Part shown: positions 31,052-40,050 of the stretch, piece after piece | How positions within the stretch are numbered: position 1 is the first letter of the stretch | Layout: each line of letters starts with the position of its first letter | Assembly (NCBI GenBank): GCA_012845835.1 | Contig: JABAKD010000023.1 | Span: 8,073,147 to 8,137,146, forward strand | From: Undaria pinnatifida | Lineage: Eukaryota > Sar > Phaeophyceae > Laminariales > Alariaceae | DNA: 64,000 nucleotides | Direction of reading: 5' to 3' | Notes under the pieces: model-generated | Told to the model about the DNA's origin: nothing | The model's database searches: none | What the model saw: the letters and a program-made list of their open reading frames with translations, nothing else | Position numbers and translations under genes: made by a program

Positions 31052-31713
31052 TGTTATAAGGCTTAGTTTGGGTAAGCTATTGGTTAACCTTTTGCAAGTG
31101 GTCAAACGGACTAATACCCCTCTAATTCCTTAACAAATGGCGTCGTCGACAGACCATGGGTTTTTGGGTCGTGGGTTCGATCCCCACATCCACCATAAAA
31201 AAACTTTTTCAGATTTTCCCTTGTCGAACTTGAAAAATACTCTCCCCGGTATACCCAGGAAATGAAACGGCTTGGATATTTTGACAGGTCCGCCCGTATA
31301 TCCGGCCGACCTGCTATCCCGCCGTTTCAAGGGGGGAGAGTGTTATAAGGCTTAGTTTGGGTAAGCTATTGGTTAACCTTTTGCAAGTGGTCAAACGGAC
31401 TATTACCCCACTAAAGACCTTAACAAATGGCGTCGTCGACAGACCATGGGTTTTTGGGTCGTGGGTTCGATCCCCACATCCACCATAATAAACTTTTTCA
31501 GATTTTCCTATGGCGAACTTGAAAAATACTCTCCCCGGTATACCCAGGAAATGAAACGGCTTGGATATATTGACAGGTCCGCCCGTATATCCGGCCGACC
31601 TGGTATCCCGCCGTTTCAGGGGGGGAGAGTGTTATAAGGCTTAGTTTGGGTAAGCTATTGGTTTACCTTTTGCAAGTGGTCAAACGGACTAATACCCCTC
31701 TAATCCCTTAACA
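31052..31713 (+). mobile_element. Tandem miniature LTR element (TRIM-like), three LTRs
   Basis: LTR-like repeats of 84-85 bp lie at 31052-31135, 31341-31425 and 31630-31713. They begin TGTTATAAGG and end CCTTAACA. Each of the first two is followed after AA by TGGCGTCGTCGACAGACC, placed like a primer binding site. Before the second and third LTRs is a purine tract (AAGGGGGGAGAG). The internal part is only about 205 bp with no coding capacity. Two internal units and three LTRs indicate a tandem copy formed by LTR recombination. ACAAC occurs near both outer ends. Confidence 0.7.
31136..31196 (+). other. tRNA-like segment inside the miniature LTR element
   Basis: After the LTR comes a TGGCGTCGTCGA A-box-like word. 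A perfect T-arm follows (GTGGG, TTCGATC, CCCAC) with ATCCACCA after it. It recurs at 31426-31487 and 35041-35096. The anticodon arm does not fold well, so it is tRNA-derived rather than a tRNA gene. Confidence 0.5.
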
Positions 31714-32133
31714 ACAACACACGCATTATACCCGGTACTGCTCTATGTTCGAAAGAAAGCACACAGCGCAGCGACACAGCACCGCAGCGAAGGGCACGGC
31801 ACCGCACCGCATGGCTCCGCACGGCTCCGCACGGCGCTACGCTGCGCTGCTGGGCCATATAAAGCCGGATTGATCTGAGCTGGGCGTGCACGTGATCCAA
31901 CAGCGTAGTATCTGATGGTACGTACAAACCTGGTGTAGTAGTACCGGTATGTACTATTATATTGGCGTTTCGTATATCGAACGAAGCTGGAAAGCAAAGA
32001 AAAGCTGGAAAGGTTCCGCAAGTAATATGGAAGTTGGAGCTCTGAGAGGCCAGGGATGGGCAATCCCTGAGAAAGACAAAATTAAGTAAGTCTATTGTCC
32101 CGGGTATACCAGTAAATAAATGGCTAATATGCT

Positions 32134-32645
32134 CAAAGATGTCGGTTGTCAAATTTCTGACCCTTCGGCGGGCTGTCGAGGGCAAAACACCTTGACAGAT
32201 GGCCTCGACAGCCCCAAACCAGGGGATGATTCAATCACATCCCCGTTTAGCCAAAAACGCCTGACAATTTCACTGAAACCGGCGGGTATTTTTTTCTAAA
32301 GCTGTCTCGCGCTTGCGTGAGCGTGTTGTGTCCGGGGAACGATGATGCAGCTGGCCGATAGTAGACCTCGAGTACGCAGCGTGCCCACGGATAGAGCGGG
32401 TTGGGGTCGGGGGAAGTACTAGAATCGTGCACTTGTGCTCTCGCACGAGTAAAAAAGTCCGAAGTACTTCGTAGTATCTGAATAATAACATGTCATATAT
32501 TAACTATATAGGGGTTTCCAAACAGATATGGAGGCGTTATCCTACCCGGGGATAGGGGACACTTTGTCATGACAGCCCGAAACCCCTCGGCAGACAGTCT
32601 CGACACCTCGACCACTCGGCAGCTCGCTGACAACCGACATCTTTG
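32134..32645. repeat. Small inverted-repeat (MITE-like) unit
   Basis: Perfect 18-bp inverted repeats CAAAGATGTCGGTTGTCA at 32134-32151 and 32628-32645, with weaker pairing extending inward (CTGTCGAGG/CCTCGACA-type words). About 0.5 kb, no coding. Confidence 0.5.
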
Positions 32646-33597
32646 AATATGCTTAGTTTTCACCCGTTTTTGATTGTATCTAAGCTAATCAAATGCCTTC
32701 ATATATTATATACAGTACATCCAATCAGAGGTAATACATTGGTCCCCTCTAGACGAACGTCACTTTCGCTGGGATGGAACGCCATCTTGGTGCCTGAAAG
32801 AAGGGAGGCCAAGAGGTTCACAGCAGCTTCGTCCCCCTTCCACATTAAACACCACTTTACCCCTGCCACAAACGTAGCTCTCTCCTTCCCTTCACCTCCG
32901 ACGGTCGAGCACCGTGGCTACAGAGGGCAACTCGTCTGGCAGCACGAAGGAACTTCGTTCGGCTGTTGCGCGGGCGTATCTGGCAACCAGTCACGCGTAC
33001 AGGGCCTCTGGGAAAGGCAGTGGGTGACAGGAGACGTACTCGTGCTCCGGGGCGGCCGAGCCACCGAAACTGAAGCAGGATCCGTCGCAGTACTGCTAAA
33101 TTATCATATCGTACAACAGTCCATGTTTGACGAGTACTATGTGGTACATATCGTAGTACGAGTACGAATGAGTGTGATCACAACAACAAATACACGTATT
33201 TCATTATCGCTCGCTCGTTCGGTCGCCCGCCGTCGCTCTTGTTACTACTATGATCCATGATAATACTTTGTTTTGATGTGATGAATACCTTAGTACATGT
33301 TTGACGAGAGTACTCGTATACGTGATACATACCGTAGAACGAGTACGAATGAGTGTGATTAAGACAACAAATGCATGCATTCAATTACCAACTACACAAT
33401 AGACATATACCTTGTACAAGTACACCTCATGAAAAGCGTCAGCAGGCCAAAAAACGAGAGGTTCATCGATGGGCAGTCGCGTGGCTCGTGGGGTGTGCTT
33501 TTCGCTTGATTTTAGACTGTACCCGTTTTTGAGACAACAGTGGCCGGGTATACCCGTTTTTGGGTATTGCCCTTTATATTATATACCTGTCTAGGCC

Positions 33598-34029
33598 CTA
33601 GCCATACAACTCAAAGTGACCGCCCGTAACCTCTCGTAACCTCGTTCCGCATGTACTATATACTCTGCTGCCCCTTGTCTCCGCAGATGAAGGTAGCTGC
33701 GTAAGGTCGTACACCCACACCATTACATCGCCGTGTGTGAACATACCGTCTCTCGAGTATTGCGGCGTCCACGGGATCGGACCTTTACGCGCGATGGTCA
33801 CCGGCACGATGTCCTGGCCACGGTACTCAGACGGTTCGACACAAACCAACGCCGTGGATTCGAAAGGCAGCTCCTTTTTCATTCGTAGAAACAACTGCTG
33901 CAGAGCGAAGTCTTTGTTGCTACGATCTTCGCCACATCGGGACCAAATCTCCGAGAATACTCCGTGGGTCCGGTGATGATGCCTTGCCAAATGAGAAGCC
34001 ACATAACCTGTCTGTTCTTGGCGCGGCAT
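33598..34029 (-). CDS. Hypothetical protein, possible transposon fragment
   Basis: An ATG at 34029 opens 143 codons. The sequence looks protein-like, with a His-rich start (ASHLARHHHRTHG) and a globular middle (FALQQLFLRMKKELPFEST then RGQDIVPVTIARKGPIPWTP). A frame overlapping its start, on the same strand, carries HPSCPECRAKNRQ, a CX2C zinc-like pattern. This suggests the true protein extends upstream through a frameshift or splice. I do not recognise the family. Confidence 0.35.
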   Translation of the reverse strand: MPRQEQTGYVASHLARHHHRTHGVFSEIWSRCGEDRSNKDFALQQLFLRMKKELPFESTALVCVEPSEYRGQDIVPVTIARKGPIPWTPQYSRDGMFTHGDVMVWVYDLTQLPSSAETRGSRVYSTCGTRLREVTGGHFELYG

Positions 34030-34285
34030 TCAGGACAGCTGGGGTGGGTTTGGGGGTGCACCGTACAACACAAAAAAAATGAAGGGGTGCGGTGTAAATA
34101 CGGAGGTTTGCCAGGTGAGATGGAGTCTTCGTGGCGAAAGCTCTCAGCACACGGTAGGGGATAGAGCAGAATGTTGCTGAGCTCCTAACAAGAGGAGCTC
34201 AATATCTCACCCCCGACATATTTTATAATTCGAATCAGAAGAGGCATTCGTTCGCGCAACCCGACCAACACTTCTGTACCCTACT

Positions 34286-34708
34286 TCAAACAAAAGAAAA
34301 AAATGTACATTTTCTAGACAATCTCGGGCGGTAGTTCCTCACGTGAGGAGCGCAAACATTTCTTGACTCAGAAAAAGTGCAACCCCTACAAACATGCAAA
34401 ACGTTTGTGGTCCAACTAAGAACGCCCAGACCGAACTTATTTTCTAGCAAGAGAGCGTACACGCCGCGAGAACGCCCCTTGGGTTTCGGTTGCCACGACC
34501 TTGCTGACTTCATGGCGCAGCCGGCGACGTGAATTTCCTTTCTTTGCTGATGACCCCTGGCGCGGTTACGTACATCAGGTCTACGTAAATTCGTCAAAAC
34601 ATCGACGAACGAGAACTCCCTGCCGAAAACTGCTGTGTTGATCTTCTTAACGAGTGCAAACGATTTTTTTCTGTTCAATGTGGTTTCCGCCTCGACGATC
34701 CACGTCTG
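34286..34708 (-). CDS. Hypothetical exon-like frame
   Basis: The frame begins right after a good splice-acceptor-like sequence on the minus strand (TTTTCGCGCGCTTTGCAG ending at 34709) and runs to a stop at 34286. It is basic, with CRGCTFSESRNVC as a possible metal site. No family is recognised. The region just upstream is the end of a TIR element, so any upstream exon would have been displaced. Confidence 0.25.
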   Translation of the reverse strand, partial: QTWIVEAETTLNRKKSFALVKKINTAVFGREFSFVDVLTNLRRPDVRNRARGHQQRKEIHVAGCAMKSARSWQPKPKGRSRGVYALLLENKFGLGVLSWTTNVLHVCRGCTFSESRNVCAPHVRNYRPRLSRKCTFFSFV

Positions 34709-34956
34709 CAAAGCGCGCGAAAATAAAATCGAAAGTTAGGCCATTTCTTTTACACATTCGGATTCCGCCGGTCGAAAACGGCCTTTCACAACTGGACTTT
34801 TTTCGACTGGAATCTTCTGGTCCTTCTTCTTATCGTCAGTCGAGTCGATTTTATAGTGTTTGTGTTCTTCATAGAAACGGCTGTTGTGAGGGAGTACTAC
34901 TGCTGTACGGCAGTCGCAATCGTTTGGCAGCTTTGTGCTTCCCGTTTTCTCCGCGA

Positions 34957-35716
34957 TGTTATAAGGCTTAGTGTTGGTAAGATATTGGTTAACCATGTGC
35001 AAGTGGCCAAACGGACTGATACCCCACTATTACCTCAACAAATGGCGTCGTCGATAGACCATGGGTTTTTGGGTCGGGGGTTCGATCCCCACCATCACAC
35101 GCCCCCAATAATATACTGGTGCCAAAACCGTCAGATTTATCCCCTCGAAATGATTTATAGCTTACATGTAGCTTACATTCACAAATTGCCCCTTTTCCCC
35201 CCCCGCTCGCTTTTGATCAAAACCAGGCCCCCCTTTCCCTTCACAGCTGTCAGATTTTGTCCCCCTCAGAAACGGGTTTTATAGTTTCTGCGCACAGACT
35301 GACTAAAATCATCCTGTTGACCCTGATAGCTACACTGTAGTTGTAAGGGGAGTCGCCGGCCTATATCTTTAATGAGGACACACAACTCGTAATGCGCGCG
35401 ATCGGAGTATCACACACAGCTTGCAAAGATGAGTTTTGACGAAATCTTCGATCTCACAGCTGGAGTGTATTTTAATTTTTATAATAATAAACTTTTCAGA
35501 TTTTCCCCATGTCGAACTTGGAAAATGCTCTCCCTGGTATCCCCAGGAAATGAAACGGCTTGGATAATCGACGGGTCCGCCCGTATATCTGGCCGACCTG
35601 CTATCCCGCCGTTTCAGGGGGGGAGAGTGTTATAAGGCTTAGTGTGGGTAAGCTATCGGTTAACCATGTACAAGTGGCCAAACGGGCTAATATCCCACTG
35701 TTCGACTACCTTAACA
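34957..35716 (+). mobile_element. Miniature LTR element, second copy, interrupted
   Basis: LTRs at 34957-35040 and 35628-35716 match those at 31052. The primer-site-like word (TGGCGTCGTCGATAGACC), the T-arm and the purine tract are kept. The inside is longer because repeat G copy 2 (35095-35490) is inserted. Confidence 0.7.
35095..35490 (+). repeat. Repeat G, copy 2 (most complete)
   Basis: Three segments in order: one with CAGATTTATCCCCTC and CTTTTGATCAAA, one with CAGATTTTGTCCCCCTCAG and GCACAGACTGACTAA, and one with TGATAGCTACACTGTAGTTG and the ATG-led frame at 35429 (MSFDEIFDLTAGVYFNFY). This copy defines the family. Confidence 0.65.
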
Positions 35717-36060
35717 GCGAGCAACGGCTCGACGAACCCGCGTCCCACCGAGTTGATGGCTTGGGCTTCGCCGAAAGCCGCTAAAGCTACGTTCATGCAG
35801 TTGCACTAAGCCGAGAGCCGCCAAAGGTTTAGCTGGAGCAGCCGTTGTTGGGAGCATGGGATCGATACCGCGCGTTGCTGCCGTCGTGTGATACACGCTG
35901 CTGGCGAGCGGAGCTAGGAATGCGCCACGCTGACTTGCTGCGAGTAGCAACAGCAGTAATAGTCAAGCCAGCGTCAGCGCCTTGAATGATAATGCAGTGT
36001 GGTACCTGGTATGGGTGTGTGGGTGTGTGGCCGTGTGGGTGAGTGTTTGGTGGTGGCATG

Positions 36061-36260
36061 AGCGATGCGATCGGATCAAAAAAGACGCGTAAAACTTTTC
36101 GACTGCGTTTTTCGACTGGAGGATCCAGTCGAACACGTCGCGTTTTTCGACTGGATCCGCCAGTCGGAATTCTCAGTCGAAAAAAGCTGAGTCGTAAAAG
36201 CCCTTTTTCGACTGTGTAAGAAAGCTCAACTTGGGCTTCAGTCGAAACAGGCCGTTTTCG
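36061..36260. repeat. Cluster of TCGACTG/CAGTCGA inverted words
   Basis: Within about 200 bp the heptamer TCGACTG or its complement occurs at least eight times, often as TTTTTCGACTG or CAGTCGAAAA. It forms the subterminal part of the TIR element 34736-36294 and could be a set of transposase binding sites. Confidence 0.6.
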
Positions 36261-36439
36261 ACTGAAATATCCGACTGTATAAGAAATGGCCTAACCATTA
36301 TAATGGAGAACAGCAGAAAACACATGTTTATATATAGAATAAACTATATAGGTCTAGACTATGTACATATATATTGATAAATAGGACCCCTCCCAATAAA
36401 AAACTCACCCCTATAGACTAGTCTAGTATATTACAAGTA

Positions 36440-36520
36440 CCAACAACGCAGCTTGTAAAGATGAGTATTGACCCGAAATTCATCGAACTCACACTTGACG
36501 TCCTGAAACTATTTTCATAA
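36440..36520 (+). repeat. Diverged relative of repeat G frame
   Basis: GCAGCTTGTAAAG precedes an ATG at 36461 whose frame reads MSIDPKFIELTLDVLKLFS then stop. It resembles the MSFDKIFDLTAGVYFNFY frame of G in length and pattern. Confidence 0.35.
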
Positions 36521-36529
36521 AATACTAGA

Positions 36530-37540
36530 TTATGTATCCGTGCGGATCATTGAAGTGCTCGAACCCGTTTCCCGCTGTCGTTTGACCAAGCACCAACCCC
36601 TAGCCCGCAACATCCTGTTGTAGTATATTACCTCTGCATCGTAGAACATTGTCGGATACGCCTGCGCCAAGGCGTCGGTTGACGCAGCAAAGCCTATTGC
36701 GTACACCACGTTGGCTTTAACCTCCGATATCACGTGGCGGTGAACTGCAGAGGTCCTTCCAAGGAAAAAAGGGAAGGGGTCCTTCACGAAAAACGGAAAC
36801 TGCGGTAGTGCCCCCCTCATCCCACCCTTGTAACGACTCCGCAACCCTTGCCTGGCAGTTCTGGGGATGGCAAACACAGCAAGAGAACGGCGGTAAACAC
36901 AAGGCGGGGAGGTCGGCAGCTTGTGCTAGGAGAAACGGTTGTGCGCGCGATCAGTTGCTTCTGCGCTAAATGGGAGAAAAATATCACAAAGCAAGTTGCA
37001 AAACAACCCACCCTAGGCTCCCTCTTGTTCTCTCCGCAGTTCCGGCATTTGCCTAAGTAGTCCAAGAGGTCGAGCAACAGAAACACGTAGAACAGCTCTC
37101 CACGTCAACTTCTGCGTCCATCCCTTGACAACTACGTCTCTTGTTGTTTTGCAATGCCGACAGGGCGGCCGTCCTTCTGGTAAGCCGCGAGGGTGAGTTG
37201 GCTCGGGCACCCAGACGAACACGGAACGGAGGTGGTCGTCGCCCACGTTGACCGGGTTGCGCGCCAGCGTGGCATCGGAAGGATGTACCTACAAGTTGTT
37301 GTACGGATACGAACCAGTCAGTTTGTGCCTGCCGGCCTCTTGGGAGATCTCATGCTTGATCTGTGCGAGAAATTCCTCCGGCGACGTCGAAGACGCCTCG
37401 TGGTATACGAAGTACAGAGGCACGAGCGGAGCGGCCGGACGTGTCACAACGCCTGTATCTAGAAAAACCGACAGTGCCGCCTGCCTCCGGATAGCCGAAC
37501 GAGAGCGTACGAGTACGTAGGGCTACAAAATCTACTGCAT
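36530..37540 (-). pseudogene. Decayed gene with zinc-ribbon (transposon-associated) domain
   Basis: Pieces in the same orientation read as one protein. From about 37530 there is PAAPLVPLYFVYHEAS, an in-frame TAG at 37289-37291, then SVFVWVPEP, PPCRHC, and VVVKGWTQ. A frameshift near 37080 leads to LLDLLDYLGKCRNCGENK. An intron-like gap with a good acceptor (GCCATCCCCAG near 36866) is followed by FPFFVKDPFPFFLGRTSAVH and ASTDALAQAY. The V-x-W...PCxxC...GW...CxxC layout resembles a zinc-ribbon region common in large transposon-associated proteins (I recall DUF6729/KDZ-like proteins). Family assignment is tentative. Confidence 0.35.
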
Positions 37541-37984
37541 GTACATGCTGACCAGACGGCTAGCCTTCAGTGTTCATCTACTCGTAAACGTACCAGACCA
37601 CAACCGCAAGATGCGTAATTTGGTACTGCGGTACACAAGTAACTGCTGGACGTGGAGGAGATGGCGGTTCAATACAAGCAGCATCTTCGCGTTGCCCGTG
37701 TCGTGAATCATGCCATACTCATGATACTCGTCGCTTCCCAGGGTGGTAATAGGAAAGCAGACTTAAATTACAATTTACGGGGAAAGCACACATGGGAAGT
37801 CGGTGGCCGTTGTAATTAAGTTTTAGACTACAGTGCGAAACGTACCTTTTCTAGGAAAAAAACAATCCTGAGCCAGCGTTCCTATCGCACTTTGTACTAG
37901 GCGTCCTGCACTGTACTTGGTATATGACACTGAACAATAAAAGGGTAGCCAGAAATCCAGACTGAAAGTCAAGAGGGGGGGCGG

Positions 37985-38095
37985 ATCGGGAGCAGTTTTG
38001 TTTTAGTGTCGTGGAAGGCACCCTTTCCAAAATATGAATCCCAGCCCGGGTCATACTTCTTTTTCTTATTAGGGGTCCTGTACTGCTGTTGTACT
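37985..38095 (+). repeat. Repeat J, copy 1
   Basis: Shares CGGGAGCAGT, TTAGTGT..GAA and GGGTCATACTTCTTTTTCTT-like words with 58395-58500 and 58660-58750. It abuts the B2 repeat of element 2. Confidence 0.4.
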
Positions 38096-38101
38096 GTTGT
38101 A

Positions 38102-38169
38102 CTGTAGTATTCTTCTGAGGCTTCACCGATCATTTAAAGTAAGTATTGGATTAGATGAGGTCTCCTGCC
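38102..38169 (-). repeat. Split direct repeat B2 of element 2
   Basis: CTGTAGTATTCTTCTGAGGC to CCTGCC, 68 bp, matching 38707-38774. Confidence 0.8.
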
Positions 38170-38548
38170 CCGAAGCAGGAGGGTCTCGCCCGGGATGTAC
38201 CTCCGCGCTCAGCGCTCAGCGCGGCTGTAATCCAAAAAAAAAAAAAAAAACACGGCGCAGAAGCTACTCAGCACGCAGGATGTCTAGGGTGGTCCAAAAT
38301 GGTTTATGCTTTCCCTTGTTCTTGCCCGTTGGGCGGGCGTTGAAGGCAATAGTTGTGGTTCCGGTAATATGCCTCAGGCTCAAATAGGCCGGAACCAACA
38401 GCTTTGTTCCAATCTCGGATCCATTTGAAGAAATCCCTGGTTGCCTCCGCACGGGGCTGAGTGTGGCATGGCGCTCGCAGACTTCTCCGGTCCGCAAAGG
38501 TTGTAAAACAAGAAACTACCGCATGCATAAGCTGGGTGGGTGGGATGG

Positions 38549-38706
38549 TCAGTATTTCCCCTTCAACGTATGTTCTCTGGCTTTGGGTTCGTGGGAAAAT
38601 GCACAATGATCGATGTGGCCTAGATTCTACAAGGAATTCACCAATTCTAAATCATGGAGCCACCTCCGCACCATCGATGTCTCATTTTCTGGAAACTCGA
38701 TTTTAC
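38549..38706 (-). repeat. Split direct repeat A2 of element 2
   Basis: 158 bp starting TCAGTATTTCCCCTTCAACG. It matches 50357-50513 (for example ATGCACAATGATCGATGTGG is shared). Confidence 0.8.
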
Positions 38707-38774
38707 TGTAGTATTCTTCTGTGGCTTCACCGATCATTTAAATTAAGTATTGAATTAGATGAGGCCTCCTCCCC
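38707..38774 (-). repeat. Split direct repeat B1 of element 2
   Basis: 68 bp directly joined to A2 through GATTTTAC, the same junction as in element 1. Confidence 0.8.
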
Positions 38775-39049
38775 CAGCCGGTGGGCCTACCCATACTTCC
38801 AGTGCTTCTTATACTCTGCATCGGCTACCGGACTGGGGTCGTCGCCTCACCCAAACTTCATATAAATTGGTTCCATACAGTGGCGTGCACGAGGCGAAGG
38901 ACCGGTGGGTGAGGTAAATCAATTAGGATTAGCCTACGTTTGCGTTCGCTTAGAAGCACCGTCACTGGTTTGATAGGTGCTCTCCGTAAGAGCAGCAGCA
39001 GTCACCGTAAAACATACATGGTACCTCGGTACTGCTTGTTCCATGTTCT

Positions 39050-39400
39050 AAACATCAGTATGATGTAAGCTCGTCACGGAGTGGGTGTTCCTGCAGGACG
39101 AGTTCGTCCCAAACCGCTTCGTGTTTGCGCACGAAACCCGGCACAAACGCGCTTTTCCCCGCGCCGGCGTCCTACGCCGGGGCATGCCACGACCACCGTC
39201 GGAGCGACCATTGCATCGGGTCCCGAAATGCGTCCGCCCAAACAGGCAATGTGGGCGAGAGGTTGAGAATCGATCATGTATCCCCCCACCGATGTTCGTC
39301 GGCGGAAAACTGACGGTGGAATTAAGGGTAGAATAGGCCGCACGCCAGTCTGGTGATGATTCAGGTGCCGAAGCATTTTTATCCGTGCTCACCTACCGCG
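39050..39400 (-). pseudogene. RT N-terminal fragment of element 2
   Basis: Minus-strand frames match the variable N-terminal part of the element-1 RT (about 11690-11980): GVRPILPLIPP, LAHIACLGGRISGPDA. Frameshifts break it and the catalytic part is absent. Confidence 0.65.
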
Positions 39401-39669
39401 AATGCCAATACAAGACTTTCTGAATGTCAATACACAGCAACGTACGTTAGAAACGGGGGGCAAACATTTTACGCCCCTTGTTCTGCTGAACAACTAAGCG
39501 AGTGTCAAAGTGATGCTGTGTGTCCAGCCAATCAATCGAGGAAACCTGAAGGTAGCACAGACACTAACAACGCGACTCCGGGCCTTTCCTATCTACCATT
39601 ACCTAACAGCGAAATTAAGATGTAACGAAATAGGAACAGCTGCCATGAGTCACGCATGTGTCTGCGATA

Positions 39670-40050
39670 CTATCAGAAGCTAGCGAAAAAAAAATAATAA
39701 AAAACAATAATTGTAAACAGGGCCTGCAACCGAGATTTATAGTGAGCCCGCTCAGCTATCGCCCGGGCGGACCGGGGGCGGGCGGCGGAATGGAAGCGCC
39801 TCCCCGGCGACCCCGACCCCGTCCCCACCTCCAACTCCCCTGGCGCGCGGGCGTTGCGTGCTTTTCCCCGCGGCGCCCAGATGGGGGGGGGTTGGGGGCT
39901 GCTGGGCCAGCGATGCGCCCACCCACTCGTCGCGGCGTACACCCTGCCTGTGCATGTAAGCCCAATTCACGTGGAGAGGGGCCCGGGGATGGGGCCGTCG
40001 AAAGGTAGCTGTACTGGGTTGCGGAAGAGCTGTATTTAGCGTGTCAAGTC
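39670..40050 (-). pseudogene. Gag-like fragment of element 2
   Basis: Frames such as APRGKARNARAPG and YKSRLQA match the Gly/Pro/Arg-rich middle of the element-1 Gag-like protein. The zinc knuckles are missing. It is joined directly to the conserved spacer 39480-39680 through a deletion. Confidence 0.65.

Larger units (their letters stand above)
30581..33573. mobile_element. 3.0-kb TIR transposon, non-autonomous
   Basis: The left end 30581-30680 and right end 33474-33573 are inverted repeats of about 100 bp, starting AGGGCAATACCC and including AACGGGTATACCCGG. The flanks are AT-rich and a target duplication is not clear. It interrupts G copy 1. Inside are a GC hairpin segment, a tandem miniature LTR element (31052-31713), a smaller inverted-repeat unit (32134-32645) and an unremarkable open frame at about 32650-33260. 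No transposase is visible. Confidence 0.7.
34736..36294. mobile_element. 1.56-kb TIR element with TCGACTG-rich ends
   Basis: The left end TTAGGCCATTTCTT (34736) and the right end, AAGAAATGGCCTAA (ending 36294), are inverted repeats. They continue inward through CGAAAACGGCC and many CAGTCGA/TCGACTG words. TA is present at each edge. It contains a miniature LTR element and a G repeat but no transposase. Confidence 0.65.

Noticed and set aside
31136-31196. Functional tRNA gene
   Set aside because: The T-arm is perfect but the anticodon arm and the 5' acceptor strand do not pair, and the sequence is tied to an LTR-like repeat.
32643-33260. 205-codon plus-strand frame as a host gene
   Set aside because: It starts at a TTG, has no recognisable motif and lies in a non-autonomous TIR element; left as unsupported.
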